This document shows positions 1 through 7,395 of a DNA stretch of 11,384 nt, piece after piece. This DNA comes from an uncultured Collinsella sp. (lineage in GTDB: Bacteria > Actinomycetota > Coriobacteriia > Coriobacteriales > Coriobacteriaceae): positions 1-11,384 of the forward strand of contig UQZC01000030.1 of NCBI GenBank assembly GCA_900545505.1, written 5' to 3'. The notes beneath the pieces are model-generated. The model searched no databases. It was not told the DNA's origin and saw nothing but the letters and a program-made list of their open reading frames with translations. The position numbers and the translations under genes are program-made. Position 1 is the first letter of the stretch; each line of letters starts with the position of its first letter.

Positions 1-72
1 CGATTCTAGGCGATGGCCCTCCCTTGCTTCTTACACCACGACTGTGCGCGCTACCTCCGGTTGAGGGTCTAA
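1..72. other. Left-edge non-coding stretch
   Basis: No convincing gene is visible here. A short open frame running on into the repeats (24-230) lacks a ribosome binding site and has no recognisable composition. The stretch may be the 3' flank of a gene outside the window. Its last bases, TTGAGGGTCTAA, resemble the short spacers between the palindromic repeats that follow. Confidence 0.4.
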
Positions 73-183
73 GGGGAAAATGCGTCCCAGAATCGACGCT
101 TGAAATGGGATGCAGTTTCCCGATGAGGCACTCGACGGAAAATACATCCCAGAAATGGCCTTTGAGCTGGGATAAGATTTCCG
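73..183. repeat. Two palindromic ~62-bp intergenic repeat units
   Basis: Unit A (73-121) and unit B (about 135-183) each have a left arm of the form GGAAAATGCGTCCCA and a right arm of the form TGGGATGCAGTTTCCC. The arms are imperfect inverted complements separated by about 17 bases, so each unit can fold into a hairpin. The unit starts are 62 bp apart. The same repeat occurs six times at 4483-4837, on the other side of the surface-protein gene, in the same orientation: TCCCAGAAT follows the left arm in both places. They resemble BIME/REP-type interspersed palindromes, but the family name is not established from the sequence. Confidence 0.85.
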
Positions 184-201
184 CGGCATCTCGGATTCTC
201 A

Positions 202-277
202 AAAATGAGACACGCCGTTGGCGAAAATGAGACACGTGATATCGGGCATCGGATGTATCATTTGCAAAAATGAGTCC
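202..277. repeat. Three AAAATGAG direct repeats upstream of the surface-protein gene
   Basis: AAAATGAGACACG occurs exactly at 202-214 and 224-236, 22 bp apart. A third, partial copy (AAAATGAGTCC) lies at 267-277, 43 bp after the second, about twice that spacing. A possible -10 element, TATCAT, lies at 256-261 with no good -35. Spacing near two helical turns, just upstream of a gene, fits tandem binding sites for a regulator. A transposon remnant or another dispersed repeat is equally possible. The repeats are seen directly; the regulatory role is inferred. Confidence 0.55.
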
Positions 278-293
278 ACTCCACTCGAATAAA

Positions 294-299
294 GCGAGG
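294..299 (+). promoter_or_regulatory. Ribosome binding site fixing the surface-protein start
   Basis: GCGAGG lies 6 nt before the ATG at 306. The upstream in-frame ATG at 270 has no purine-rich sequence before it and sits inside the third AAAATGAG repeat. Translation from 306 also puts the signal peptide at the extreme N-terminus. Confidence 0.75.
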
Positions 300-305
300 T
301 CCCTC

Positions 306-3300
306 ATGTACGTTCCACACCCCCGTATCCGTAGGCTGTCGAAAATCCCGCTTGTTGGGACGGCGGCGCTTGCTGCGTTGATCGCCACGAGCGTCGCCTG
401 CTTCACGGCCACGCCCCAGGTTGCCCAGGCGGCAGACGCGCCCGCAATCACCGATATGACCGAGCAGGATTATCAAGCCCTGGGTCTGGGCACGAGCGAG
501 GACATTCCGGCCGATACCGTTGGCCCCTATTCCACTGATACCCCCACGACGTTTGCCACGCGCAGCGAGGTCTATATGGCAGCTAACGGTAGCCATGGCA
601 ATCGCTACACTCTGCGCGACAAGCTCGAGAACGTCGAGCGCGGTGACATTGGCGGCAGCAGCAAACTCACCGATGGCTATGGAAGTGTGTGGGGCGCCGC
701 AAAGTTCTGGCAAAACGTCAACAACTTCGATACGAACAGCGATCTCTACAAGCATAGCGACTACGGTGGCGGCACCTGGTCGTACCTAAGCAACAATGAG
801 TCCTCAACAGTACTCGCCAACGACAACAACGGTTTCTCGGGCATTCACGCCACGAGTGTTGCGTTCTGCAGCGACGCCAGCACGGGCAAAAAGAGCCGCG
901 TTGCCGAGCTCCGTGCCTACGGCGACAGTTCCTCCACGACGATTGACGGCAAGTCATACGCCGGAAAGGTTGAGCTGGTCCTCTACTCGTTTAGCAACGG
1001 GCGTACGCGCACTCTCGACACACACCTGCCGGTGACGGTCAACACTAATATGATGTACGAAGGCCGTTTTAAGTACCTGGATGCCGGTTACCTGCAAGAG
1101 CACGACGCCGTCTTTGATGTCGAGGCGGGCGATGTCGATGGCGACGGCGTCGACGAGCTTTTTGTCTACGCGGGCTGCTATGTCGACGAGAACGGCGTGC
1201 GCAAGGCTGTAGTCGACATGTATGACTTGGAGGGCGGCAACTGGAAGCAAAGCGTCGTCAAGATCGATGCCGGTAACGCCGCGGACTACACCACGCACAA
1301 CAAGGGCGGGAACGACTCCTGGACGCAGCTTCAGTCAGCTCCTGTCGTTTCGCTAGCGGCCGGCGACCTCGATCGCGATTTTTGCGATGACCTCGCCATC
1401 GTGGTCTCGGCACCCTACGGCAAGAAGAATATTGATAAGTCGACGCATTGCGAGCTGTTTTCGTGGGATGCATCCAAGGGTGCGCTCGTCCATGTCGATG
1501 CTCTGGGCGACGCGGGCGCAATCTCCCTCTCCGCGAACGGCAAGACCATGGTCGCTGCGAATGCGACGTTCGGCACGTTTGCCGCCTACGATGAAGAAGG
1601 AAAGAAGACGGGTGAAACCGTCACGGGCCTTATTCTTGCGGGCTATGACTGGCAACGCAGCGCTTTTGATTACGGCGCTTCTGACGGCAGCAAGGGGCTG
1701 TACGGCGCGCTGTACCGCTACGCGTATTTTGACTCGGAGTCTGGCGAGTTCAAGCTTTCCGATTGTAAGGAATACAGAGACGGGCTCCTCGCCTCCTATG
1801 GGCTGATGCATGTGCCCAACAGCGCATGGAAGGATAGCGCTCAGGATAAGCGCTATCCGTGCACCTTGGCGCCTATTGCCCTTGCCACTGCCAACCTTGA
1901 CGGCCTGTCCGAGCAGCTGGCGGTTGACGAGGTGCTCGTGGGCGGCGATGTGTTCCGCGACTTTGCCTGCAACACGGCGCAGAGCGGGGCTCAGGGCTTG
2001 GGGTCCATGGTCGGAACCATGAGCATGAGCGGTCAGCAATACAACAGCAGCAACAAGCATGACCACAAGGGTATAGAACAGGTGTGGATCAGCGACGTCA
2101 AGGCGGGCAGCGTCTCGGGTTCGGACCGCTATAACGAGAGCTTTATCGCCGTGGTGGGCAAGCACCGCGACGAGGACCTGCGCAAGAACGATGACTACTA
2201 TTGGATGACCGCCTCGCATTTTTCGCTCGACGAGAACGGAAAGGTGCGCCGCGGCGAGGAGCAGGTGATTAGCGAGAGCAACCGTCGCGGCACTACCTAC
2301 GGCACATTTATCTCGCTCGCGCTGCCCGATGTCGACAACGACAGCGTCAAGATCACGTACAAGGACCGCTGCAAGGTCTATACCAACCCGCGCGTGCTTG
2401 CCGTGCTGCAGGATGCGCCCTATGTTGAGGATCTGGAGCAGGCATACGGCTATCTGGTGTTGGGCGGCACGTCATACGGAGAGGAAAAGGGCACGGGGAC
2501 ATCCCAGGGCTATACCATTGGCGCCGAGTTGGGCGTTGCCGTCGAGGTGCAGACCGGTCCGCCCCTGGTCGCGATGAATGCTTCAGTCGATTTTGCCGCC
2601 GAGGGATGCTATGACTACCGGAGCGAGCGCACGGTCAGCGCAAGCGTAAGCTATGAGTCGCATGCCGGCGAGGGTGACAAGGCCGTGCTCTACACGATTC
2701 CGATGGTCTATTACGAGTATGAGATCGAAAATGAGGAAACTGGTGGTAAGGGCGTGATGGCGGCGCCCGTGTCGCTCGGCGCGCAGACCTCGGTCGTTAA
2801 TGTCGAGGCCTATGACCGCATTGCCAAACAGCACAATATGACGCCGCTCAGCTACTTTTTGACCAACCGGTCGGGAGAACCCGGAACCTATCAAACGACG
2901 CTCAACGGCGAGACTCCCGTTGGGGATTCCTTTGGCCTGGGCAAGCCTGGCGTAACGCGCGCCTACACGCACGATGGGTTTAACGGCGCCGTCGCGCAGT
3001 CGGGGGCGAGCATTGAGCAGACCATCGAAGTCGAGGAGGGCAAGGAGCAGGAGCTCGAGCTCGGCTTGACGCTGAACGGCAGCGTTGTCATGGGCGCGAA
3101 GCTCGCAAAGCACGAGTTGTTTGGCGGCCTGTGCTTTGGTGCCAACGCCGGCTTTACTACGGGTAACTCCTCGAGTGAATCGACCGAATACGGCGGCACC
3201 GTCGACAACCTGCCCGAGGCCGCGCAGGGCAAGTACGGTTTTGTGTGGCGTCTGGGCGTCAACGCGGTGGATGTCGACAAGTTCGAGGCAGACTCGGGCG

Positions 3301-4394
3301 ACAAGCTCGGCACCAAGGACACCGACCAGTTCTGGATCGTGGGCTATGACGTTAAGGACGTCGAGATGCCCGACGCGCCGGCCGTGACGGGCTTTACGGC
3401 AAACGCCGTCGATTCGACCAGCGTTACGTTTAGCTGGGACGATGTGCTCGCAAACAAGAGTGGCTTTAGCTACGGCGTGGGCATGCTGCAGAGCAATGCG
3501 GCGGATGCGGTCGTCAATAGCTGGAAGATTGCCGACAACACGCAGACCTCGCTCAAGTGGGATGGGCTGCAGCCCAATACGGAGTATCGATTCGCCATCG
3601 CCGCCGTTAAGAATGGATCCACGACCGAAACAGGTATTCGCTCGGCAATCATCACGGTCAAGACCATGCCCGATGGCATGACGATGACCGTGAGCGGACC
3701 TGCGGCGGATGCTGCGGAGGGGTCGGATCTTGGATACGACTCTTCGGTTGAGCGCGCGGCGGGAAGCCACCTGACGCTCTCGGCGATTGGCCATGTGAAG
3801 CAACTCGGTGCCGACGATAGCGAAACAGGGCTGGCACCGACCTATATGTGGTACCGCAAGGGCCGCGGCGAGACGGAGTTTAAGCTCGTGGGTGCCGATG
3901 GCAACCTCGCGGCTGGAACGGCCTCAAAGCTCGAGATTGACCTGACCGCAGACGATGACGGTGCGCAGTATTACTGCCACGTGGGATACAACGACGTGGG
4001 CCTCGACACCGGCACGACGCTCGTGAATATCGAGGCCGAGGAGACGGCGCCCACAACGGTGAACGCCACCCCGATCCGCACGCGCCGCCTGTTCTCACAG
4101 GCAAGTGCGGGCGCCAAGAAGTTCCTGGACCATACGCTGGTAAACACCGCCGGCCCAACCGATTCCGAAGGCTCAAAGGACCCCGAGACTCCTGAGACCC
4201 CGACGAACCCGGACAAGCCCAAGTCCGACAACGGAGCTAAGACCGACACCAAGGTCAAGACTACGACCACAGCGGAGAACCTCGCAAACACCGGCGACCA
4301 AACATTCGCCCTAGTCGCCACCGCAGCAGCAGCGGGAGCAACGCTCGTAGTGATAGCCCTCATCATGCTGATCAAGCGCCGCAAGACCCACTAG
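306..4394 (+). CDS. Large sortase-anchored surface protein with FG-GAP repeats, FN3-like and Ig-like domains
   Basis: A 1362-residue predicted cell-wall surface protein, probably involved in adhesion or ligand binding; its target is unknown. Residues 1-42 form a signal peptide (RIRR, then a hydrophobic core), with likely cleavage at AQA|AD. FG-GAP/EF-hand-like calcium loops are visible at D276 (DVDGDGVDE), D354 (DLDRDFCDD) and D675 (DVDND), with a weaker related segment near 528-552. This suggests a beta-propeller over about 100-700. Residues 703-1020 match no family I can name and are rich in Gly/Ser/Thr beta-prone strands. Residues 1021-1121 look like fibronectin type III, and 1124-1242 like an Ig domain (DDDGAQYYC, C1224) whose usual first cysteine is absent. 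A charged Pro/Thr spacer (1286-1325) leads to LANTG (1326-1330), a membrane helix and a KRRK tail, so sortase anchoring is well supported. About ten further cysteines in the mature chain are unusual for a Gram-positive wall protein. The gene is flanked by palindromic repeats. Start chosen from the Shine-Dalgarno site before 306. Confidence 0.88.
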   Translation: MYVPHPRIRRLSKIPLVGTAALAALIATSVACFTATPQVAQAADAPAITDMTEQDYQALGLGTSEDIPADTVGPYSTDTPTTFATRSEVYMAANGSHGNRYTLRDKLENVERGDIGGSSKLTDGYGSVWGAAKFWQNVNNFDTNSDLYKHSDYGGGTWSYLSNNESSTVLANDNNGFSGIHATSVAFCSDASTGKKSRVAELRAYGDSSSTTIDGKSYAGKVELVLYSFSNGRTRTLDTHLPVTVNTNMMYEGRFKYLDAGYLQEHDAVFDVEAGDVDGDGVDELFVYAGCYVDENGVRKAVVDMYDLEGGNWKQSVVKIDAGNAADYTTHNKGGNDSWTQLQSAPVVSLAAGDLDRDFCDDLAIVVSAPYGKKNIDKSTHCELFSWDASKGALVHVDALGDAGAISLSANGKTMVAANATFGTFAAYDEEGKKTGETVTGLILAGYDWQRSAFDYGASDGSKGLYGALYRYAYFDSESGEFKLSDCKEYRDGLLASYGLMHVPNSAWKDSAQDKRYPCTLAPIALATANLDGLSEQLAVDEVLVGGDVFRDFACNTAQSGAQGLGSMVGTMSMSGQQYNSSNKHDHKGIEQVWISDVKAGSVSGSDRYNESFIAVVGKHRDEDLRKNDDYYWMTASHFSLDENGKVRRGEEQVISESNRRGTTYGTFISLALPDVDNDSVKITYKDRCKVYTNPRVLAVLQDAPYVEDLEQAYGYLVLGGTSYGEEKGTGTSQGYTIGAELGVAVEVQTGPPLVAMNASVDFAAEGCYDYRSERTVSASVSYESHAGEGDKAVLYTIPMVYYEYEIENEETGGKGVMAAPVSLGAQTSVVNVEAYDRIAKQHNMTPLSYFLTNRSGEPGTYQTTLNGETPVGDSFGLGKPGVTRAYTHDGFNGAVAQSGASIEQTIEVEEGKEQELELGLTLNGSVVMGAKLAKHELFGGLCFGANAGFTTGNSSSESTEYGGTVDNLPEAAQGKYGFVWRLGVNAVDVDKFEADSGDKLGTKDTDQFWIVGYDVKDVEMPDAPAVTGFTANAVDSTSVTFSWDDVLANKSGFSYGVGMLQSNAADAVVNSWKIADNTQTSLKWDGLQPNTEYRFAIAAVKNGSTTETGIRSAIITVKTMPDGMTMTVSGPAADAAEGSDLGYDSSVERAAGSHLTLSAIGHVKQLGADDSETGLAPTYMWYRKGRGETEFKLVGADGNLAAGTASKLEIDLTADDDGAQYYCHVGYNDVGLDTGTTLVNIEAEETAPTTVNATPIRTRRLFSQASAGAKKFLDHTLVNTAGPTDSEGSKDPETPETPTNPDKPKSDNGAKTDTKVKTTTTAENLANTGDQTFALVATAAAAGATLVVIALIMLIKRRKTH

Positions 4395-4421
4395 TAGCCA
4401 GTCGAACATATCGACAACCCA

Positions 4422-4459
4422 AAAACCCGGGTAGCCAAAAAACAGGCCACCCGGGTTTT
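4422..4459 (+). terminator. Rho-independent terminator after the surface-protein gene
   Basis: The left arm AAAACCCGGGT (4422-4432) pairs perfectly with ACCCGGGTTTT (4449-4459). After one mismatch the stem continues with GCC/GGC, around an A-rich loop. The hairpin begins 27 bases after the TAG stop. The T-run is short and the A-run on the other side would give a U-tract on the minus strand, so it may work in both directions. Confidence 0.85.
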
Positions 4460-4482
4460 CTGTTGAGTGGAGACTCCGCAAG

Positions 4483-4837
4483 CGGAAACTGCATCCCACA
4501 ATTAACGCCCGGAACGGGACACATTTTCCGTCAAGCCCTCATCCGGAAAATCCATCCCAGTTTGAGCGCCCAGACCGGGACGCACTTTCCCAAAGGGTCC
4601 TCAACGGGAAACTGCGTCCCATAATTAGGCCGAGAAATGGGATGAACTTTCCCAATGAGAGCCAACCGGAAACCACGTCCCAGAATCAGCCCCCAAAGTG
4701 GGACGCACTTTCTCAACGAGTCTCAACCGGAAAATACATCCAGGAATCCAGCTGAATAGTGGGACACACTTTCCCAATCGGGTCCCAAGCGGAAACTGCA
4801 TCCCATTCCAGACAAGAATTCCGGGACACACTTTCCG
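4483..4837. repeat. Array of six palindromic repeat units, ~61-bp period
   Basis: Six units lie at 4483-4530, 4543-4591, 4605-4653, 4666-4714, 4727-4775 and 4790-4837. Starts are 60-63 bp apart and units are separated by 12-14 bp spacers. Each unit has a left arm like CGGAAACTGCATCCCA and a right arm like GGGACGCACTTTCCC; the arms are imperfect inverted complements, so every unit is a potential hairpin. Each arm is itself a small quasi-palindrome (GGGA...TCCC). The layout is therefore an alternating series of half-motifs spaced about 34 and 28 bp, as in BIME elements. The 61-bp period is not a multiple of three and the open frames across it have no ribosome binding site, so it is non-coding. 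Two further units lie at 73-183. Confidence 0.9.
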
Positions 4838-4846
4838 CAAACAAAG

Positions 4847-4867
4847 AAGGCCACATAACGTGGCCTT
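4847..4867 (-). terminator. GGCCAC/GTGGCC hairpin, possible terminator for the minus strand
   Basis: AAGGCCAC (4847-4854) and GTGGCCTT (4860-4867) form an 8-bp stem with a 5-base loop. Read on the minus strand the hairpin is followed by CTTTGTTTG, a moderately T-rich tail, so it could end transcripts from the gene stopping at 5080. It is closely related to the hairpin at 4974-4996. Confidence 0.5.
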
Positions 4868-4922
4868 CAACTTATATATGTTCGGCGATACACCCAAGAC
4901 AAGCCACGCCCCAACATCAGGG

Positions 4923-5052
4923 CGTCTGTCCAGGCGGAGACATATAAGGTTCATCGCGAGTTCCGCACGCAAAGGAGGCCACTTAATGTGGCCTCCGTCT
5001 TGCGCAGGACTGTCCGAGCAGGGAACCTTATATGCCTCCGCCCGGACAGACG
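4923..5052. repeat. 130-bp element bounded by a 30-bp inverted repeat
   Basis: The arms at 4923-4952 and 5023-5052 match as inverted complements at 28 of 30 positions (for example CGTCTGTCC against GGACAGACG, and ATATAAGGTTC against GAACCTTATAT). Inside lies a nested 9-bp stem (4974-4982 with 4988-4996), extended by CGCAA/TTGCG at 4968-4972 and 5000-5004. The whole can fold into one long, partly branched hairpin. A further pair, GCGAGTTC (4956-4963) and GAACTCGC (5063-5070), crosses the outer stem in pseudoknot fashion. It could be a MITE-like element, a structured RNA or a composite terminator. No clear target-site duplication is visible. Confidence 0.8.
4974..4996 (-). terminator. GGAGGCCAC/GTGGCCTCC hairpin inside the inverted-repeat element
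   Basis: A perfect 9-bp stem (4974-4982 with 4988-4996) with the 5-base loop TTAAT, about 84 bp past the stop of the minus-strand LtaS-like gene. On the minus strand only three Ts follow it, so termination strength is doubtful. It shares its core with the hairpin at 4847-4867: GGCCAC, a 5-base loop, then GTGGCC, preceded on the plus strand by AAAG. Confidence 0.45.
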
Positions 5053-5079
5053 TTTCAGTTGTGAACTCGCAGCTAGTCG

Positions 5080-7380
5080 TTACTTGATCTTGGTCGTGCC
5101 CGGCGCCAGGTTGGGGTCGGTCTCGTTGGCCTCGGTCTGGAAGTGCTCGGTGTACACGTTCTTGCCGTCGCGGAACATCTCGTAGTATTGCATCTTGGCG
5201 TAATCCTCGCGCGCCTTGGTTGCGGCAGCGGCAGCGGCGTCGTCACCGGTGACGTTGGAGGAGAGCGCCCAGCGCAGGCTGGCGTCCTCGTAGCCCACGG
5301 AGTTGATAGCGGGCAGCGACTCGCGCAGCGTCATGTGCGCCTTCTGATAGTCGGTCAGCGGTGCGCCGATCAGCTGCATAAGCTGCGTGGACAGGTAGTT
5401 GGTGGACAGGTCGTCGACCTCGCTCGTCTGGTCGCAGCCGGCAACGTCGTAGTTGGCCCAGATGATGTAGTCGGTCTGCCACAGACGTTCCTGGTGCGTG
5501 GCATCGTCCTCGCCGGTAAACCACTTGTCGTTGAACTTGGACGGGAAGAACGGCTGGTGGTCGCCCCAGAACACCACGACCACATTGCGTTCGAGCTTGC
5601 TCAGGGCGTTTAGGAAGTAGCGCAGCGCCTGGTCGGACTGCTCGATGCACGAGACGTACTCATCGACATCGGATAGCGTGCCGTCCTCGACGGTCTTGGC
5701 GTCCAGGTCGGTCGTGTCGATGTTCAGGTGCATCTGCTTGTCGACCGGCAGCAGACCCGTATCGTAGCCCGAGTGGTTCTGCATGGTCACGTCGAAGATA
5801 AACTGCGGATCGGCGTTCTGGTCGAGCAGCTCAAGAATCTTGTCGTAGGTAGCCTGGTCGGTCACCATGTCGCGCAGGGTGTCGGCTCCCTGGAAATCGT
5901 TGATGGACAGGAACTGGTCAAAGCCAAAGTCCTTGTAGACGTTCTCACGGTTCCAGTTGGTTGCGTGGTTGGGGTGCATAGCCGTGGTGGAATAGCCGAG
6001 CGATTTGAACTGCTCTGCCAGGTTCCCGGTCGTTTCCATGTTGTAGATGGTGTAGGGGTACACGCCCGAGCCCAGGTTGGCCATGGAGTTGCCGGTCATA
6101 AACTCAAACTCGGTATTGGCCGTGCCGCCGCCGTAGGCGCTCACGTAGAGCTTGCCGCGGCTGAGGCAGTTGGACAGGCTCTTAAAGTACTGCGGGCCTT
6201 CGTAGCCGGCGCGCATGTTCTGGTAGATCGAAAGATCCGAGAAGGTCTCGTTCATGATGGCGATGACCGTGGGCTTCTCGCTATCGAACTGCTCCTTTGC
6301 GGCGGCGCGCTCGTCGCTCTTGGCCGCGTCGGACTTGTCGTAGGCCTTGGCGTACTTTTTGAGCGTGGCCTTGGCGTCGTCGACGGAGTAGTCGGCGGGT
6401 TTTGGCGGCTTGATGGACTGCGCCGCGCTAATGAAAGCGGGCAGGTAGCCCTCGCGCCAGTAGCTCTCGAGCGGGCGCCAGGTGTAGACGGTGATGCCGA
6501 GGGTGTTGTAGTAGTCGATGAGCGTGACGTGCGCGGTCACGCCGCCCAGGCACAGCACGGCGACGAGCAGGTTGGTGAGCAGCATGCGCTTGGCGTTGGC
6601 GGCGCCCTTCTGACGGTGCGGTGCCACCAGGCCGGCGTACTCGCATAGCAGCATGGCGATGGCGGTAAAGCCCATGGACAGCACGCAGAACAGCGAGATG
6701 GAGAAGGTGTAGCCGGTGCCGGCGACCGCGGCGGCGGTGGAGATGGCCGAAAGGTCGCCCGGCTGGATGGGCATGGATTTAAACGTGATGACGAAGAACT
6801 CGGCAATGCCCAGGACAAAGAGGGCAAAGGCCAAGACCGCGGGGGCTGCGCCGTGGCGCTGGAACAGGAAGAACAGGCCGACCATGAGCGTGGTGATGAT
6901 GGCCCATTCGAGCAGGATGCACAGGGGGTAGACCCAGGTAAAGTCGTGGTTGGACGAGACCTCCATGCCCAGCAGCGCAAAGACGCCGGCGAGCAGCAGG
7001 CACAGGACGGCGACGACGAGCGGTTTGCCCACAAAGGCGCCGCGCAGGCGGGCGAGCTTGCCGGTGGGGGCGGGGGCGTTGGGCCCGGCGAACGCAAAGA
7101 CGCGCGGGGCGATGCGGTCGCGGGCGATGCTGGCCCAAGCGCAGCCGGTGAGGATGGCGTTGGTCAGGATGAGCATCACAAAGGCGAGCGGCTCGTTTTG
7201 CGCGACAAGGCCAATAGCGCCCCAGACGGTCAAAAAGAGCTGGAACAGGCCGAAGGCGACGCTCCAGGCGAAGGCGCCCTTGGCAACGGTGCCCGACTGA
7301 GCGCGAATGGCCTTGGCTTCGCGCAAAACAAGGTAGACGGTCGCCGCAAGACCGACGAGCGAGATGGCGGCAGCGAACAT
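5080..7380 (-). CDS. LtaS/MdoB-family membrane phosphoglycerol transferase (LTA synthase-like)
   Basis: A 766-residue membrane enzyme. Family members transfer glycerol-phosphate from phosphatidylglycerol to a glycolipid or polymer at the outer membrane face, building lipoteichoic-acid-type polymers. About eight hydrophobic segments occupy residues 3-287, more than the five usual in LtaS. An extracellular alkaline-phosphatase/sulfatase-fold domain follows. By alignment to S. aureus LtaS (E255, T300, H347, R356, H416, D475, H476), the matching residues are E378 (MNETFSD), T420 (GGTANTE), H469 and R478 (nine apart, as in LtaS), H536 (MQNHSG), and D607-H608 (GDHQP). All key residues are present, so it should be active. 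The tail from about 700 is Ala-rich and hydrophilic. The start is the ATG at 7380 because AGGAG sits 7 nt upstream; the in-frame GTG at 7395 overlaps that site. The exact polymer made is unknown, and Coriobacteria may make a different lipoglycan. It is convergent with the surface-protein gene and divergent from the nitroreductase. Confidence 0.9.
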   Translation of the reverse strand: MFAAAISLVGLAATVYLVLREAKAIRAQSGTVAKGAFAWSVAFGLFQLFLTVWGAIGLVAQNEPLAFVMLILTNAILTGCAWASIARDRIAPRVFAFAGPNAPAPTGKLARLRGAFVGKPLVVAVLCLLLAGVFALLGMEVSSNHDFTWVYPLCILLEWAIITTLMVGLFFLFQRHGAAPAVLAFALFVLGIAEFFVITFKSMPIQPGDLSAISTAAAVAGTGYTFSISLFCVLSMGFTAIAMLLCEYAGLVAPHRQKGAANAKRMLLTNLLVAVLCLGGVTAHVTLIDYYNTLGITVYTWRPLESYWREGYLPAFISAAQSIKPPKPADYSVDDAKATLKKYAKAYDKSDAAKSDERAAAKEQFDSEKPTVIAIMNETFSDLSIYQNMRAGYEGPQYFKSLSNCLSRGKLYVSAYGGGTANTEFEFMTGNSMANLGSGVYPYTIYNMETTGNLAEQFKSLGYSTTAMHPNHATNWNRENVYKDFGFDQFLSINDFQGADTLRDMVTDQATYDKILELLDQNADPQFIFDVTMQNHSGYDTGLLPVDKQMHLNIDTTDLDAKTVEDGTLSDVDEYVSCIEQSDQALRYFLNALSKLERNVVVVFWGDHQPFFPSKFNDKWFTGEDDATHQERLWQTDYIIWANYDVAGCDQTSEVDDLSTNYLSTQLMQLIGAPLTDYQKAHMTLRESLPAINSVGYEDASLRWALSSNVTGDDAAAAAATKAREDYAKMQYYEMFRDGKNVYTEHFQTEANETDPNLAPGTTKIK

Positions 7381-7387
7381 GCTGAGA

Positions 7388-7392
7388 CTCCT
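7388..7392 (-). promoter_or_regulatory. Ribosome binding site of the LtaS-like gene
   Basis: AGGAG on the minus strand, 7 nt before the ATG at 7380. It decides the start against the in-frame GTG at 7395, which would overlap this site and has only weak purine sequence upstream. Confidence 0.8.
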
Positions 7393-7395
7393 CAC

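Noticed and set aside
270..305. ATG at 270 as the surface-protein start
   Set aside because: No Shine-Dalgarno sequence, overlaps an upstream DNA repeat, and would place 12 extra hydrophilic residues before the signal peptide; the ATG at 306 has GCGAGG 6 nt upstream.
393..401. Lipobox (SVAC) making the surface protein a lipoprotein
   Set aside because: The -3 position is Ser rather than Leu/Val/Ile, there is a good signal peptidase I site at AQA|AD, and the protein has a C-terminal sortase anchor.
2583..3803. A 406-codon minus-strand open frame (and a 288-codon one at 1353-2219) inside the surface-protein gene
   Set aside because: Same shadow effect; Arg/His-rich, no ribosome binding site, no recognisable domains.
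4483..4837. CRISPR array
   Set aside because: The repeats are 48-49 bp imperfect palindromes that vary between units and the spacers are only 12-14 bp and similar to one another. No cas genes are present.
4923..5052. Invertible phase-variable promoter bounded by the 30-bp inverted repeats
   Set aside because: Both flanking genes end towards this region, so neither would be driven by it, the 70-bp interior is itself a hairpin, and no recombinase gene is in the window.
4531..5087. Open frames crossing the repeat array (minus 4531-4716, minus 4625-4972, plus 4698-5087)
   Set aside because: They run through non-coding palindromes with a 61-bp period, have no ribosome binding sites and no protein-like composition.
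5728..6648. A 306-codon plus-strand open frame inside the LtaS-like gene
   Set aside because: Val/Gly/His-rich mirror of the real minus-strand gene, which has all catalytic motifs.
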